From Centrapalus pauciflorus (lineage: Eukaryota; Streptophyta; Magnoliopsida; Asterales; Asteraceae): DNA of 64,000 bases. Location: the NCBI GenBank assembly GCA_020465985.1, contig JAANYP010000753.1, positions 55,001-119,000 on the forward strand, read 5' to 3'. The translations under genes were made by a program, and so were the position numbers. The notes beneath the pieces were generated by a model. It searched no databases and was not told the DNA's origin. It saw only the letters and a list, made by a program, of their open reading frames with translations. Shown in pieces: positions 35,331-48,555 of the stretch; positions within the stretch are counted from its first letter, which is position 1, and the number at the start of each line of letters is the position of its first letter.

Positions 35331-38300
35331 TGTAGGACAAACAACCATCCCAAGTTTGGTACTTGGACAGTGGCTGCTCAGGACACATGACAGGTTGCAA
35401 GGACCTGCTGAGTGATCTAAGGCCTGAAAAAGGGCCAAAAGTCACATTTGGTGACAATGTACAGGGATCCACTGAGGGATATGGAACTCTTAAAGCTGGT
35501 GCTGCAGTGTTCAAAATGGTGGCCTATGTGGTTGGGCTAAAACATAACCTTGTTAGCATAAGTCAACTGTGTGATGCTGGCTACAAGGTTAACTTTGATG
35601 AGCACCTGGGTTACATATTGGATCCCCAAGGCAAAGTTGTGATGTGTGCTCAACGAAAGAAAGGTGTATATGTTGTGGACATGAAATCTGCTGATCCCAC
35701 AACTTAAACCTGCTTTCTCACAAGAACCAATGCAGACCTGAACTGGTTATGGCACAAAAGGCTGTCACACCTGAACTTCAAGAATATCAACAAACTCTGT
35801 AAGAAAGGTTGGTAACAGGTTTGCCTTCTATGACATTTGTTAAGGATAAACTCTGCACAGCTTGTGACAAAGGAAAGCAGAGAAAATCATCTTTTAAATC
35901 CAAGCATAATTTTTCTATTAATACTCCTCTCTTCTTAATCCACATGGACTTGTTTGGACCATTCAGTGTCCCAAGTCTAGGAGGAAAAAGATACACTCTA
36001 GTAATGGTTGATGAGTTCTCCAGGTTTACATGGGTGATCTTTCTGAAGAACAAAGGAGAGGCTGCTAGAGAAATTATTGGATTTATCAAAAAGATGGAAA
36101 TGCTGAACTCTGCTCAAATGAAGCAGCTTAGAAGTGATCATGGTACTGAATTCAGAAACAGTACTCTTGAGGACTTCTGTGAGGAAAGAGGGATCACACA
36201 GAACTTTTCAGCAGTATGAACTCCATAACAAAATGGAGTTGTTGAAAGGAGAAACAGAACCCTTATTGAAGCTGCTAGAACCATGCTGTGTGCATCTGGT
36301 TTACCTTCATCATTCTGGGCTGAAGCTGTTAACACTACCTACTTCACCCAAAACAGATCCTTAGTGGTAAAAAGGTTCAATAAGACTCCCTATGAGCTGC
36401 TCAAAGGGAGGAGGCCAAATATTAGCTAGTTCCATGTGTTTGGATGTCCCTGCTTCATTCTGAATCAAAGGGACCAACTGGCAAAGTTTGAACCCAAAGC
36501 TGATGAAGGTTTGTTTGTTGGATATTCTGCTATCTCCAAAGCCTACAGAGTATACAACAACAAGAGAAAGGTGATAGATGAATCTATAAATGTCACCTTT
36601 GAAGAGTCCAGGAGTGCCTCCACAAAAGCTGTTCTTGAATCAGTTTCAGGAGAATTCAGCTTTGGTGATCTCATGCATTCAAACAGTGAAGAGGACTCAA
36701 AAGCTTCCACTACACCTAGAGTGGAACCTGCTAACCATGATGGGCATGATGATGATAGTGTTGATACACCCTGTGTGAATAAGTGTACTGACTTAATTAC
36801 AACTTCATGTCCTGAACCAATCAATGCTGATTTTCCTGGATCCTCTGCTGATATGTTCAACAATGGAGAGTCATGCTCAACAAGTGAACAGGCTCAAGAT
36901 ATCAGTGTGTCTGAAAATCTTGAGAGCTGTTCAACAGGACCTGTTGAAGATGCAAACAACTCAGGACAATCCTCATTGAGGAATGATCCTAAGTGGATCA
37001 GGTGTCACCCCAATGATCACATAATTGGTGACATCAACAAAGGGGTACAAAGAAGATGGGACAGCTTAGGGAACTTTTGTATGTTCTCTAGCTTTGTGTC
37101 TCTAATGGAGCCAAAGAAAGTGGATGAAGTACTTAAAGATGCCAATTGGATCACTGCCATGCAAGAGGAACTCAATTAGTTTGAGAGAAACAAGGTATGG
37201 AAGCTGGTCCCTACTCCTAAAGGTAAAACTATAAATGGCACCAAATGGGTTTACAGGAACAAGATGGATGAGCAAGGTCATGTCATTAGAAATAAGGCAA
37301 GACTGGTTGCTCAGGGCTACAGACAGGAGGAAAGCATTGACTACGATGAAACATTTGCTCCTGTGGCCAGGCTAGAGGCAATTCGTTTGTTTCTAGCCTA
37401 CGTTGCTCATAAGAGCATGAAGGTATTTCAAATGGATGTGAAGAGTGCATTTTTGAATGGGAAGCTGCAAGAGGAAGTTTATGTCAAACAGCCTCCAGGT
37501 TTTGAAAATGAACATCATTCAGGTTTTGTCTATAAGTTGGACAAAGCCCTCTATGGTCTAAAACAAGCCCCTAGAGCATGGTATGACACTCTTACTGATT
37601 TCTTTATGAGCAATGGGTACTCCAGAGGTAAAGTGGATACCACACTGTTCATAAAGAAGGTGAAGTCTGATATTATGCTTGTTTAAATATATGTGGATGA
37701 CATAATATTTGGTTCCACTAATGAGCAGTTATGCAAGAATTTTTCATTACTCATGAAATCCAAATATGAAATGAGTATGATGGGAGAACTATCTTTATTT
37801 TTAGGATTACAGGTTAAACAAACCTCCAATGGAATTTTCATAAATCAAAGAAAGTATACTTTAGATATATTGAAAAAGTTTAAATTTGATCAAAGTTCTC
37901 ATATTAAAACCCCAATGGCAACCAATGTAAAATTGGATGCAGATGCCAGTGGAAAAGCTGTTTCAGTAACAGCTTACGGAGGCATGATTGGGAGCTTGTT
38001 GTATGTAACTGCTAGTAGACCTGATATTATGTTTGCTACTTATTTATGTGCTAGGTTCCAAGCTGAACCAAAAGAATCACATCTAGCTGCTGTGAAAAGA
38101 ATCTTCAGATACCTCAAGGGTACACCAGGTTTGGGTCTTTGGTATCCCAAAGACTCAAGCATTGAACTAACAGGTTATTCAGATTCTGATTTTGCAGGCT
38201 GCAGGCTAGACAGGAAAAGCACAACAGGTGGATGTCAACTCCTTGGTGGTAAGTTGATAAGTTGGTGTAGCAAGAAGCAGAACTCAGTTTCTACTTCTAC

Positions 38301-38637
38301 TGCTGAAGCTGAGTACATTGCTGCTGGAAGTTGCTGTGGGCAGATTCTGTGGATGCAGCATCAGCTTGAAGACTATGGACTTGTATATAGGAAAACTCCT
38401 ATTCTGTGTGACAATACAAGTGCCATAGCTATCTCCAACAATCCAGTGTTTCACTCCAGAACAAAGCATATAAAAGTCAGACATCACTTCATCAGGGATC
38501 ACGTTCAGAAAGGTAATGTGGAGGTAAGTTTTATTTCCACAGACGAACAACTTGCAGACATTTTCACCCAACCTCTTGATGAAAACAGATTTAATTATCT
38601 GGTAAGCAAGCTGGGCATGTTAAACAAAAGTGACTAA
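35331..38637 (+). pseudogene. Element C pol: protease, integrase, RT, RNase H (broken)
   Basis: The domains in order are aspartic protease (WYLDSGCSGHMTG, about 35360), pre-integrase (LSHLNF-like HLNFKNINKL, LCTACDKGKQ), integrase (DLFGPF, VDEFSRFTW, SDHGTEF, NGVVERRNRT), reverse transcriptase (ARLVAQGYRQEE, DVKSAFLNG, YVDDIIFGS at about 37690), RNase H (GYSDSDFAG, STAEAEYIAA) and a C-terminal ADIFTQPLD. Stops at 35705, 36217, 36427, 37177 and 37684 interrupt it; the last falls just before YVDD. The final open segment (37693-38637) keeps RT-RNase H homology to the end. Confidence 0.92.
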
Positions 38638-39259
38638 GTGTCCAAAATGTTCTAAGTCATTATATGTCTCACACTGCTCAAGTTTCACAGAACAGCTTAG
38701 ACAGAACAGGCTATGCATGTTCTATACTTAGCCGTTTTCTGCAAAACCTGAACAGCTTGAGCGTATAACAGGTTTGACAATAACAGTTTATATGTCAAGC
38801 CTGATCTGATGATCAAACCTCCACCCTGCTCACTCTTTCAATCTGTCGCTATTGAACACAACCTGTTGTTACATAGCTGAATAGGTTGAAGGAACAGCCT
38901 GAAGAGTGAACAGTTTGTGATGACTTTGCTCATCACAGGTTTGACCATCAGCTTAGACCATCAGTTTTAATTACATTTCTTCACAATTAAGTTACTTAAT
39001 TTTTATTTTTATTTAACTTAATTACTGCGGATAATGTGTGTTTACGTGTGTTAGTGAATAAAAAGGGCTCAAGTGGTCTAACAAACGGTCTGACATGGAC
39101 AACCGTTCCATTTTCCGTTAACGACCATTTCAAATCAACCGCCCAAATGTTTCTCTCTCATACCCACTCACATTCAAATCCTATAAATACCCCTACTGTT
39201 TCATCTTCGTTTTCCTCACTACTTCCATAACTTCCTAAGAACCCTAAAACTTCGACTAA
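38638..39259 (+). other. Spacer between pol and the third ORF of C
   Basis: It is non-coding, with repeated AACAG/GCTTGA motifs also seen in the LTR. It may carry the leader for a spliced third-ORF transcript, but no site can be fixed. Confidence 0.4.
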
Positions 39260-42200
39260 GTGTCCTGTGCTTCTACTACTCTCACTACTTCCCAAATGGC
39301 TCACCGTAACAACCCCTTTCTACCAGTTTTTGTTGGTGTCGATGTTCAAAAATATGCATCAGTCACCACAATGCTAACCATGAAACCTACCAACTACCTT
39401 GCAAACCTAACCATCCCCAAAAACTATGTGGGGAAAGGCTACGATGAAAGCTGGAGTTTCTGAAAGTTCATCCTCTGAACTATGCCATGACTGCCACTCC
39501 TGGTGTCCTGTACCAGGAGATGGTGTATGAGTTCTGGTACACCTGTGCCTACAACCCAGATACCAAAGTTAGGGGTGAGCAAAAACCGAACCGGAAACCG
39601 AAAAACCGGAAAAACCGTAAAAAGCGAACCCAGAAAAACCGTAAAACCGGAAAACCAAAAACCGAAAAACCGAAAACCGAAAAAACCGTTTCAAATGGTT
39701 TGGGTTAGGATTGCGTCTCAAAACCGAACCGAAAAACCGAAACCGAACCGAAAAGTAATAATTAATATAATTTTTAAAAATATTTTTTAAGATGATAGTA
39801 GGTATTAGTTTTCTAGTAAATTATTAAGTATTATGTTTCTAAATAAGTTGCTAGTTAGTAATTACAAATGAAAACTACTATATAGTCTAAATGAATAATA
39901 GTAAATACTAGTTAAAATAACCATTTTAAGATTAAAAAATCAACAAAAAGAATGGTTTTAAACCCAAAAACCGAACCGAACCCATGAAAACCGAAAACCC
40001 ATAAACCATGGGTTCAACCCGAAAAACCGAGAAACCAATCCGGGAAACCGAAAATCCGAACCCGAAAGAAACCGAAACCGAATGGTTTCTAAAACCCAAA
40101 AACTGAAATAAACGGTTTGGGTTCGGTTTGGGCATGAAACCGACCCAAACCGACCCATGCTCACCCCTAACCAAAGTCATCAAGGGCACCATACTCAATG
40201 GGACTCAGATCATTGTGATCACCACTCGTCTGATCAGGGAAGCTCTTCGTCTCCTTGTGGCTGAAACATATGATCAGCCTCAAGCCGAAGATGAATAGAT
40301 GAAGAATCCGTTGCACTTCTGTGGTGTAGCAGAACCAAAGGTTGGAGCTACGCTGTTTAGGAAGGATCTGTCTCCAACCTACAATTTTCTATTTGCCTCG
40401 GTGGTGATGTGCTTCACTAGTAAGGTTGGTTCCTTTGACCAACTAAGCCGGCTTGTGGATGGGACTACAATCAACATGGCCAGATGGATTTTCATGAATT
40501 TGAGGAATCTGGTGCAGCAGGAGACACGTCCAGCTGCTGTTCGTTATCCCAGATTTCTGAGCCTCATCTTCAAGCTTGTTTGTGGTGAGCACCTGTATAA
40601 TTCTCAGCCTTTACTTTGTACTGCTGCATCTCCTATTATAGGGAATAGAGTTTTCTACACTCCGTTTCTCCCAAATGAGCCTCCTCTATCCACTCCAATG
40701 AGGAGGCTGCTAGGATTGGTGGAAGGACCCTCTGCTGTGAGGGTGGATCCAGAAGCTGCTCCCCAAAGAAAATCTAAAGTCAGGGTCAAGTTTGTTAAAA
40801 GGACCCTGGAAACGACTGAAGCTGGGCCTGTCCACAAGAAGGCCAAAACAGCCAAGTCTAAGTCTGCACCCTCAGCCTCTGTGGCAGAGGGGGAGCAGGC
40901 TTCTCACCCTGGTTCATTTGTTGAACCTGAAGCCTCTGTGGCTGGTGCATCTGTGCCACCTGAGACTATGGAACAGGCCAACCCACCTGTTTCTGACCCA
41001 GTCTCCAAACTAGTCCAATCTGAACCTCTCATCACCTCTCCACAATCACCCACCTCATCTCTCAGACCATACCAAAGAAAATCCCTTGCCAAAAAGAAAC
41101 CCACAGCCAAAACAGCTCAATCCAGCCCCTCTATTCTCTCTCAACAGGGTTCAGTTGAAAAAGAAGCACACCCTGCTGCCTCTCCTATTTTGGGAGAAGG
41201 TTCAGCAGAATTGGAGCCTGCTTCACTCCAACCTGTGTCTACCCCAAGTCAGCCTAGACCCTCTGGTTCCTCCCAATAGGAGCCAGTTGTACATATGGAC
41301 ACAACCATATCAACTATTCCAGCCTCCCAACAGGCTGAGAATATTGAAAGACAGGAGTTCTCTCCACTCCATACTGAGTCCACACTGTCCCCACTTAATA
41401 CTTCTTCACACCCTGAGTCTGCATGAGGTGCCCACATTGCTGGATTAGACCATCCAGTAGCTCAGCCTCCAATTTCTGCTCCTCATGATACATCTGTTGT
41501 ATACCAACCAGTTGTTGAAGGACCAACTACCCAAGCTGATGAACCACAGGGAACAGAACATCCCTTTGGTGAGGCTGCTCCTCTTATGCAAACTCCATCT
41601 GTAGGTTTCACCACTGCTGATGTTGAAATGCACATCCCATCTCCCAATGATGAGGTACCTTTAAACCAAGGTGCTGCAGAGGGAACCACCCCTGGCTATT
41701 ATGAAGGTGTTGCAACACAAGCAGCATCTGAAAGGCTACCAACATTTACCCCCTCTCCTGATGATGCAGCTACAGCCACTGCTGAAGGACCTATCGACCC
41801 CTCCAAGCTGGGCCACATTACTTTTGCCCAGGCTATGGAGCTTCTCTCAAAAGTACCTTTTCCATCACATCCCCATACACCAGCCTCATCCTCATCATCA
41901 CCATCTACTCATTCCAAACAGTCTACCCATACTTCTCCATCCCCTAAAGATCTACCATTGAAGGATCAGCTTTCCTTGCTGACCAACAAAGTTGGCTCTT
42001 TAGAAACTTCAATGTCTTCTCTACCCTCTCTCATTTCAGACTCTGTGTCTGAACAGCTCAAAGGATTCTTTGATGTGTTCAAGAACTCCTTTCCATCCAC
42101 TTCTCAACTGACACCTCCTCACAGCTGCTTGCACTCACTGCACAGCTGCAAAACGTCTCCACTTCCCTCTCCTCAATTCTTTCACACCAACAGGACTCTG

Positions 42201-44061
42201 TGTCCTCTATGACAGCCATATCTCAACAGCTGTCCACTCTCCTCACTACTTGCAATTCTACCCTTCCTGATACACTGGCCAGCCTAAACACTCTAATAGT
42301 CTCTCTCTCAAATTTTGTGTCAGCAAACCTTGCTGATGTGCAGGACTCTCTTGAGTTACATCTTGCACAGCTTCAAAGTCTGTTATTCACAGCTTCTAAT
42401 AGAGAAAATATTCTCAAGCTGACCTCTCTTGCTGATTCCCAATCTTCTTCTCTTCAAACCTGTCTTTCCCAAATTGCAGAGGTGAAGGACAACCTGGCTT
42501 TCTTAGTGCATAGCCTGGTTGGTCCCAAACCTGCTGCCAAAACTGCTGCCAAGCCTGCTGAATTTGTTTCTTCAGGCAGACCAGTTGTTGAAGGTGCTGG
42601 TCCATCTCCTTCAAAGGGGGAGAAGTTGTCTGCCTCTAAGACTAAGTCTAAGGGGGAGAAAACTTTTTCTCCTAAGGAGAAATCAACATCTACTGGTCAA
42701 ACAGCAGGTGCATCTGCAACAGGTACTGGTCCAGCTGAGGGTGCCTCTCATCAACCTGAAGCTGCTCAGCCTACTCAGGCTGAATCTCCAAACCCTGCAC
42801 AATCTAAGGGGGAGGAATTCATTCATGAGGACAGGCCAAGTAGCAGAAGGAGGCATCTTATTATGGAGGAAGAAGAAGAAGAAGAGGAAGACATTCCTGA
42901 AGCTGTTACCACTACAACAGCTAAAGGAAAAGAAAAAGCAGTGGTTGATCCTGATCGCCAAAAAGCAGCAGAGCTAAAATTTGACAAAGTCAGGGCTAAA
43001 GAAATGGGCGTTCCTATCGAAAAATACTATGAGCTCAGAGATGAACAGCTCAAAGCCCTGGAAATACTGAGAAAAGAAGAAGCCTCTGCCAAAGCTGCTT
43101 TATCTCTTGCATTCAAAGAGGCAAGTAAAACCAAAATGCCTTCTTTGGATGTGCAGAGAAAACTGCTTGAAGCTGCTAGAGAATCAACTGGTGGAAAGGA
43201 AGGTGAACAGGAAAAGGGTGCTATGGTCTTTGTGACCAAACCAAAGCAAGCATCCTCTACAAGGGCCCAGTTCCACTTTGACAACTTGGCAAGGAAAAAG
43301 TTTCATGATGTTGCTGATAGAAGACTAGCCAAGGAAGCACTTGTCAAAGTTGTCCCCACATCAAGAAAAAGAAAACAATGGAAATTGCAAATAACCAGAA
43401 TGGGTGCAACAAGCCCAGAACCAGAAACTTATGACTACACTGATGTTGCACAGATGGGGTACAGGGAATGGGTTGAGCTGGCAGTTGCCCTGAGCCAGTC
43501 TAAGTCTGAAACGGCTAAGACTATCAGGGCATATGTTAAGAAGCTGATGGAGAGAGTGAAAGACCTTGGCCTGATTTCAAAAGAAGTAAGCGAGGGTGTC
43601 TCTGTGACATACCCCAAAATAAAGGCAGGAGGACCAGAAAGGATTCTGAGCTGAAGGAACTCCTCATCTTGATTGAACAAGGTGATTATGCTGTTGAAAT
43701 CAAAGGAGTTGACTACAGCCTGCCTAGAGGAGTAGAGTTTGAAGAAGGCAAAATAATTGAAGAACCTGAGTTGGGGGCATTTTTTGTAGATCCCCTGACA
43801 CAGAAGAAGTGCTTTCAGAGAGCATCAGATCTATACAAGGTGGATCTGAGACAACTTGCAGCCTTCAGACTTGCAACTTCCTTCAAGCAATCCATCAAGT
43901 GGAGAGCAGCCGTCTGGGACCAGCTCAGAGGCTTTTATGAAATAGGTGAACTTCAAGATCCCAAATTTATGTTTCTCAGAGTGGAAATTCAAGATCTGGA
44001 GGAAACAAGGGATGAACTTGAAAAAATATTTGAAGAAGGACTACCACCACCACTGCAGTGA
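39260..44061 (+). pseudogene. Element C env-like third ORF (broken)
   Basis: Successive open segments downstream of pol make one large decayed ORF. It starts at ATG 39260 or 39296 (MAHRNNPFLPVFVGVDV). A frameshift occurs near 39455, a hAT MITE sits at 39570-40169, and stops or shifts follow at 40296, 41277, about 41427, about 42110 and 43652. The N-terminal third (PTYNFLFASVVMCFTSK, ARWIFMNLRNLV) looks globular, the middle is Pro/Ser/Thr-rich and low-complexity, and the C-terminal third is Lys/Glu-rich with coiled-coil tendency (RKEEASAKAALSLAFKEASK). Position and composition fit the env-like ORF of plant Sireviruses. No credible transmembrane segment was seen, so a true envelope function is not supported. 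Confidence 0.75.
39562..40177. mobile_element. hAT-type MITE with 8-bp TSD ACCAAAGT
   Basis: 600 bp (39570-40169) with terminal inverted repeats TAGGGGTGAGCA and TGCTCACCCCTA, flanked by ACCAAAGT on both sides, the 8-bp duplication typical of hAT. The interior is mostly AACCGAAA/AAACCGG repeats in both orientations and has no transposase. Removing it with one TSD copy restores the reading frame of the env-like ORF. Confidence 0.93.
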
Positions 44062-44099
44062 AGTCCACCTACTATCTGAGTAGGTGAAGAATGGAAGCT

Positions 44100-44646
44100 T
44101 GTGAAGACCTTCCCTTACGGGGCAGTCCTCAAAGTCTAGGTCCCACATCATGCAACACGATATCAATCATAACTATGATAGAGTAATTTAAGTTGCGGAA
44201 TTTCAGATTACAAGTACAAACATTAGGATAAGTTTAATACAATTTTAGTTCGGATTACAATTTTTAAAATAAACTAATAAAGGGTACCATCTAATCTAAT
44301 ACATGTCATCATACGATCAATTCAAATCTACCCAGACCATCACAAGTATCTTCTGCCAATCAGTACCGAAGGGTTTTGTTGAGTAGTGGTCTATAGTGAA
44401 CTTCAATCTTTATCTTGTAAGACCTAAGAATTAGGTCCCGCAGGTGACTTTCCTTTATCTTTTCCTGTAAAATATTAAACAACAACTGGTAAGCAAGGCT
44501 TAGTGAGAATATAGATTTTCAGGTTACATGCATTAATCAAGCGGATCATGGGTCAAAGCGTGATATGTCTGGACTGCCGCTACAGCCACTCAATGATTGA
44601 GACATAGAACTCAGGGAATCGGATGATGTTCAGCCCACGCTCACGC
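44100..44646 (-). repeat. Element D left LTR fragment (547 bp)
   Basis: It matches the first 547 bp of both full LTRs (starting TGTGAAGACC) with at least two substitutions, then breaks off at CACGCTCACGC, fused to internal gag sequence. Confidence 0.93.
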
Positions 44647-45929
44647 GCAGGTATTGAGTTTAATAAAAACGTACCGGTAACCACATCCGGGGTTTCTTTC
44701 GCTTCCTCCGCCGTTATTTGGAAGGCGCGGGTCCTAACAGTTGGAGTTGCAGCTGAGCTTTTCATTGTAGAACCTCCAGCTGATGACTGTGACTGACCTC
44801 GTTGTCCACTGTGGCACTGATACATGAAGTGACCACGCTTTCCGCATTTAGCACAACCAAGACCTCGTTGGGGGCACTCTTCTCTGCTATGGCCGATTCT
44901 GCTACACACATAACACGTGACATCGTCTGGATTACACAATCCCATATGCGATTTTCTGCATCTCTTGCAGAACCGTGGTTCATTTGTAAGCGAATAAGCT
45001 TGGACTTTCTGTGGCGAACTGTATTGTTGAGACTGTTGGGGTTGCTGAGTCTGAGATTTATTCGGCTTGAAGAATCTGCCAAATCGCTGCTTCTTTGGAG
45101 GAGAAGGACAAGTCGGGTTCATTGATGGAGCGTAGAGTTGATCGCCGTACTCTAAATATCCTCTCTCAATCTGCCTTGCCGCTTCAACCATTTCGAGATA
45201 CGAATTGTACTTTATTGCGCTCATTGGGTGTCGATATTTCGGGTTAAGTCCTCCACGAAATCGGTTCATCTTCCTCTCCTCCGTAGCCACCTGATATGAA
45301 GAATATCCACAGAGCCGTGAAAATTCGTGCTCGTACTCGTCTACAGTCTTGGTGCCTTGGGTTAACTGCATCAGTTGAACCTCCATCTTGTCTTGTTGGT
45401 CAGCAGGACAATACTTCGCGTTGAACATTTCAAGAAACTGGTCCCATTCTAGAGTCTGGATGACCTCCTCGCCATAAATACTTCTCTGGGTCTTCCACCA
45501 GGCACGGGCAGCACCCACGAACAGAGCAGATGCATAACTCACTTTCTTGGACTCCAAGCAATCGGAGATTCTGAAAATTTCTTCAGTGTGACTTATCCAA
45601 TCCATCGCCTGGATTGGGTTGACTGTACCCTCGAAGTTAAGGGCACCGCTAGCTTTAAAATCCTTGAACTTACAGCCTTTCGGCTGCTCAATTTGGGCAT
45701 TCGGAGTAGAGTTATCAGAATCAGATTCATCGTTCTGGATTTGTTTATCTTTTCTTTTGTTCTTTTTGTCAGCGCGTCTTTTTGCTTCGGCCTCATCTCT
45801 AGCCTGAAGCTGTTCTTGCATATACTTATTTTGTTGTTCAGAATGCTGAGCTAGTAGTTGTTGCATCATTTCATACATTTGTTGTGGGTTCATGTTGCTT
45901 GGTATGTCACCTGATCCTGATCCTGACAT
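44647..45929 (-). pseudogene. Element D left-unit gag fragment
   Basis: This is the gag and pre-protease portion, starting ATG 45929 (MSGSGSGDIPSN) and matching the first 429 codons of the full ORF at 53218 with a few substitutions. It is cut off just before the protease FDSGA motif by the deletion; the frame then runs into LTR sequence for about 20 codons to 44580. It retains the zinc clusters (CYVCSRIGHSREEC, CAKCGKRGHFMYQC), so a truncated Gag could still be encoded. Confidence 0.9.
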
Positions 45930-46111
45930 CTTCTACTGAAAATTAAAATAAATTAACTAACAGTTTATAGACTTAGATCTATGTACCCTTTTTCCCATCC
46001 TAACAGTCTGTACATCCTATCTCAGTTCAAACCACCTAGATGATTGATACATATGTATTGCTTCAGTTTGAGACAAAGTATACTCACGTAATACTTGATT
46101 CACTCAAACTA

Positions 46112-46126
46112 TGGGCTCTGATACCA
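46112..46126 (-). other. Primer-binding site, left unit of D
   Basis: TGGTATCAGAGCCCA on the minus strand, just inside the middle LTR; initiator-Met type. Confidence 0.85.
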
Positions 46127-46129
46127 TCC

Positions 46130-48518
46130 TGTGAAGACCTTCCCTTACGGGGCAGTCCTCAAAGTCTAGGTCCCACATCATGCAACACGATATCAATCAT
46201 AACTATGATAGAGTAATTTAAGTTGCGGAATTTCAGATTACAAGTACAAACATTAGGATAAGTTTAATACAATTTTAGTTCGGATTACAATTTTTAAAAT
46301 AAACTAATAAAGGGTACCATCTAATCTAATACATGCCATCATACGATCAATTCAAATCTACCCAGACCATCACAAGTATCTTCTGCCAATCAGTACCTAA
46401 GGGTTTTGTTGAGTAGTGGTCTATAGTGAACTTCAATCTTTATCTTGTAAGACCTAAGAATTAGGTCCCGCAGGTGACTTTCCTTTATCTTTTCCTGTAA
46501 AATATTAAACAACAACTGGTAAGCAAGGCTTAGTGAGAATATAGATTTTCAGGTTACATGCATTAATCAAGCGGATCATGGGTCAAAGCGTGATATGTCT
46601 GGACTGCCGCTACAGCCACTCAATGATTGAGACATAGAACTCAGGGAATCGGATGATGTTCAGCCCACGCTCACGCTTTTAGTGGAAGCTATCCACTCAT
46701 GCTGGGCTAGCTACCAGCGGTCTTCATGGGGGAACATCGGAATATCAATACCAAGTTCAATAGAACTGGTGACTTAGCTAGGTCTAGAACAATAGACCGA
46801 TAAAGCTAATTATTCTAAGCTGAATCAATATGTCAAATGATGCGATCAATAAAGAAAGCATAGTAATCAAAGTCATGATAGCAATAACATATGAAATGAA
46901 CTATAAGTACAATGTCATGTGAAATGATAAGTCAAATTAGCTATCATGATCCACAGGGCATCACCGAACCATGGTGTGCACAGGTCACAATCCAGCTGAG
47001 CATTCATGAATGTCAAATAAGCTGTCATCAACAATATATCTCAATCGGAAGTCTAGCATGAAAAACTGAATATCTATAACTCACTGTTTCTGTAGTCTTT
47101 ATCAAGCAGATTTATAATCCACCACCTGGGTTATCCCAGGATTTATCTTTAATCTTTCTGAACTCTGGCTTTGCCTTTTCAATCTTTAATTCTGTAATTC
47201 TTTAACTCTTTGTTCAGAATTTATCTGAACCTGTCCAGAATAATATTACATCATTGTCAATTTCATAATCTTTTGACTTTAAAGTCTTTATATTCTTATT
47301 TTCATCTGATTCTGACTGATAATTCTTTATTCTTCCATCTTGGATTAATGATTCTTGTGTTTAAAGAATATCAAAATATATATATACAAATTCGGACCAA
47401 CCCTCATCCGGATTCGGATCTAAGGATCATCCGAATTAGGATCAGATCCGAAATGTACAGGAAACTAGAGAACTCGCCGAGTAAACTCGGTGAACTCGCC
47501 GAGTTCACATCCGAACTTCGGATAGAGAACCGGATTTCGGACCATCCGAATTATGCTGACCCATCGGAATTCGGGTCCATCCGAGATGGGTTCTAATTTA
47601 TTTCGGACCAAGACTTATTTCGGGTTTTCATCCGAATTCGGGTCCCAACCGAATTCGGATCCGATACTTATGAATTTTTTTTTTTTTGAAGAATGTTCAA
47701 GCTGTTCTTGGGAACTCGCCGAGTTCCCTATGAACTCGCCGAGTTCACTTGCAGATATGCAAGTCGCAACTTACGGGTTTTATCAAAAATTCATCAATCG
47801 ACAATTATACTAACATGCAATTAAATCCAACGTTATATTATCAATTTTGGGGTGTTTCTACACTATTTTCCCTATCTCTAACACATTAAATCGTCCAGAT
47901 TTGTCCAAAGTATTGAAATTTTCTCAAGAACACAAAAGTTTATAAAAACTCAGATTTTTGATCTTTTTGGACGATTTTAGCTACAATTTCTGTTTCTAAA
48001 TCATTTATAGGTTTCATTACATGATTTCTAACAAATATTTCAAGCATGCAACATAATTTCTACAGATTTTAAATCCGAATTTTGATGCATTTTAAACTCT
48101 TAAAATTCAAAATAAAAAACTTAGAATTAATTGTATTACCTTAATATTCTTCTGATTCTTGAAAATCTTTAACTAATTTCACGAATTCTTCTTCCAAATC
48201 TTTAATTTCCAGCAAGCTTTTAGAGACTTTAGAGAGAGAAATTGAGAGAATTTGAATTTGTAAGATGATGATGAAGATGAAGAAATAAAAGACTTGTGGT
48301 CTTTTATTTCTAAACTTTCGGATATTGACACATTTGGTCCCTCCACATCTGATTTTCATTTAAATTCAGATTTATCTTCATTTTATCATCACTAGTTAAT
48401 TTATCTTAATCAAATATTTTCATTACTTAATTAAAAATTACAATACAAATAATGTAATAAAATTACATTATTGAATCAAAGACAGAATTAAAGTTAAGTA
48501 AAAAGCTAGGTTGTTACA
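46130..48518 (-). repeat. Element D middle LTR (2389 bp)
   Basis: It runs from TGTGAAGACC to GGTTGTTACA and has the same length as 53419-55807. I noticed a single base difference (GCTGTCATC versus ACTGTCATC near 47005 and 54309). It acts as 5' LTR of the left unit and 3' LTR of the full unit. Confidence 0.95.
47492..47746. repeat. GAACTCGCCGAGTTC palindromes in the D LTR
   Basis: The 15-bp inverted repeat GAACTCGCCGAGTTC occurs at 47492-47506, 47712-47726 and 47732-47746, with a half-related copy near 47470. The right LTR has the same at 54781, 55001 and 55021. CCGAATTCGG-type inverted motifs lie between them. Confidence 0.9.
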
Positions 48519-48555
48519 GAATGGGCTCCATCACGCATAAACTTCGTCCTCGAAG

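Noticed and set aside
39487..39790. Lys/Asn/Arg-rich ORFs across the hAT MITE
   Set aside because: They are products of the AACCGAAA repeats inside the MITE.
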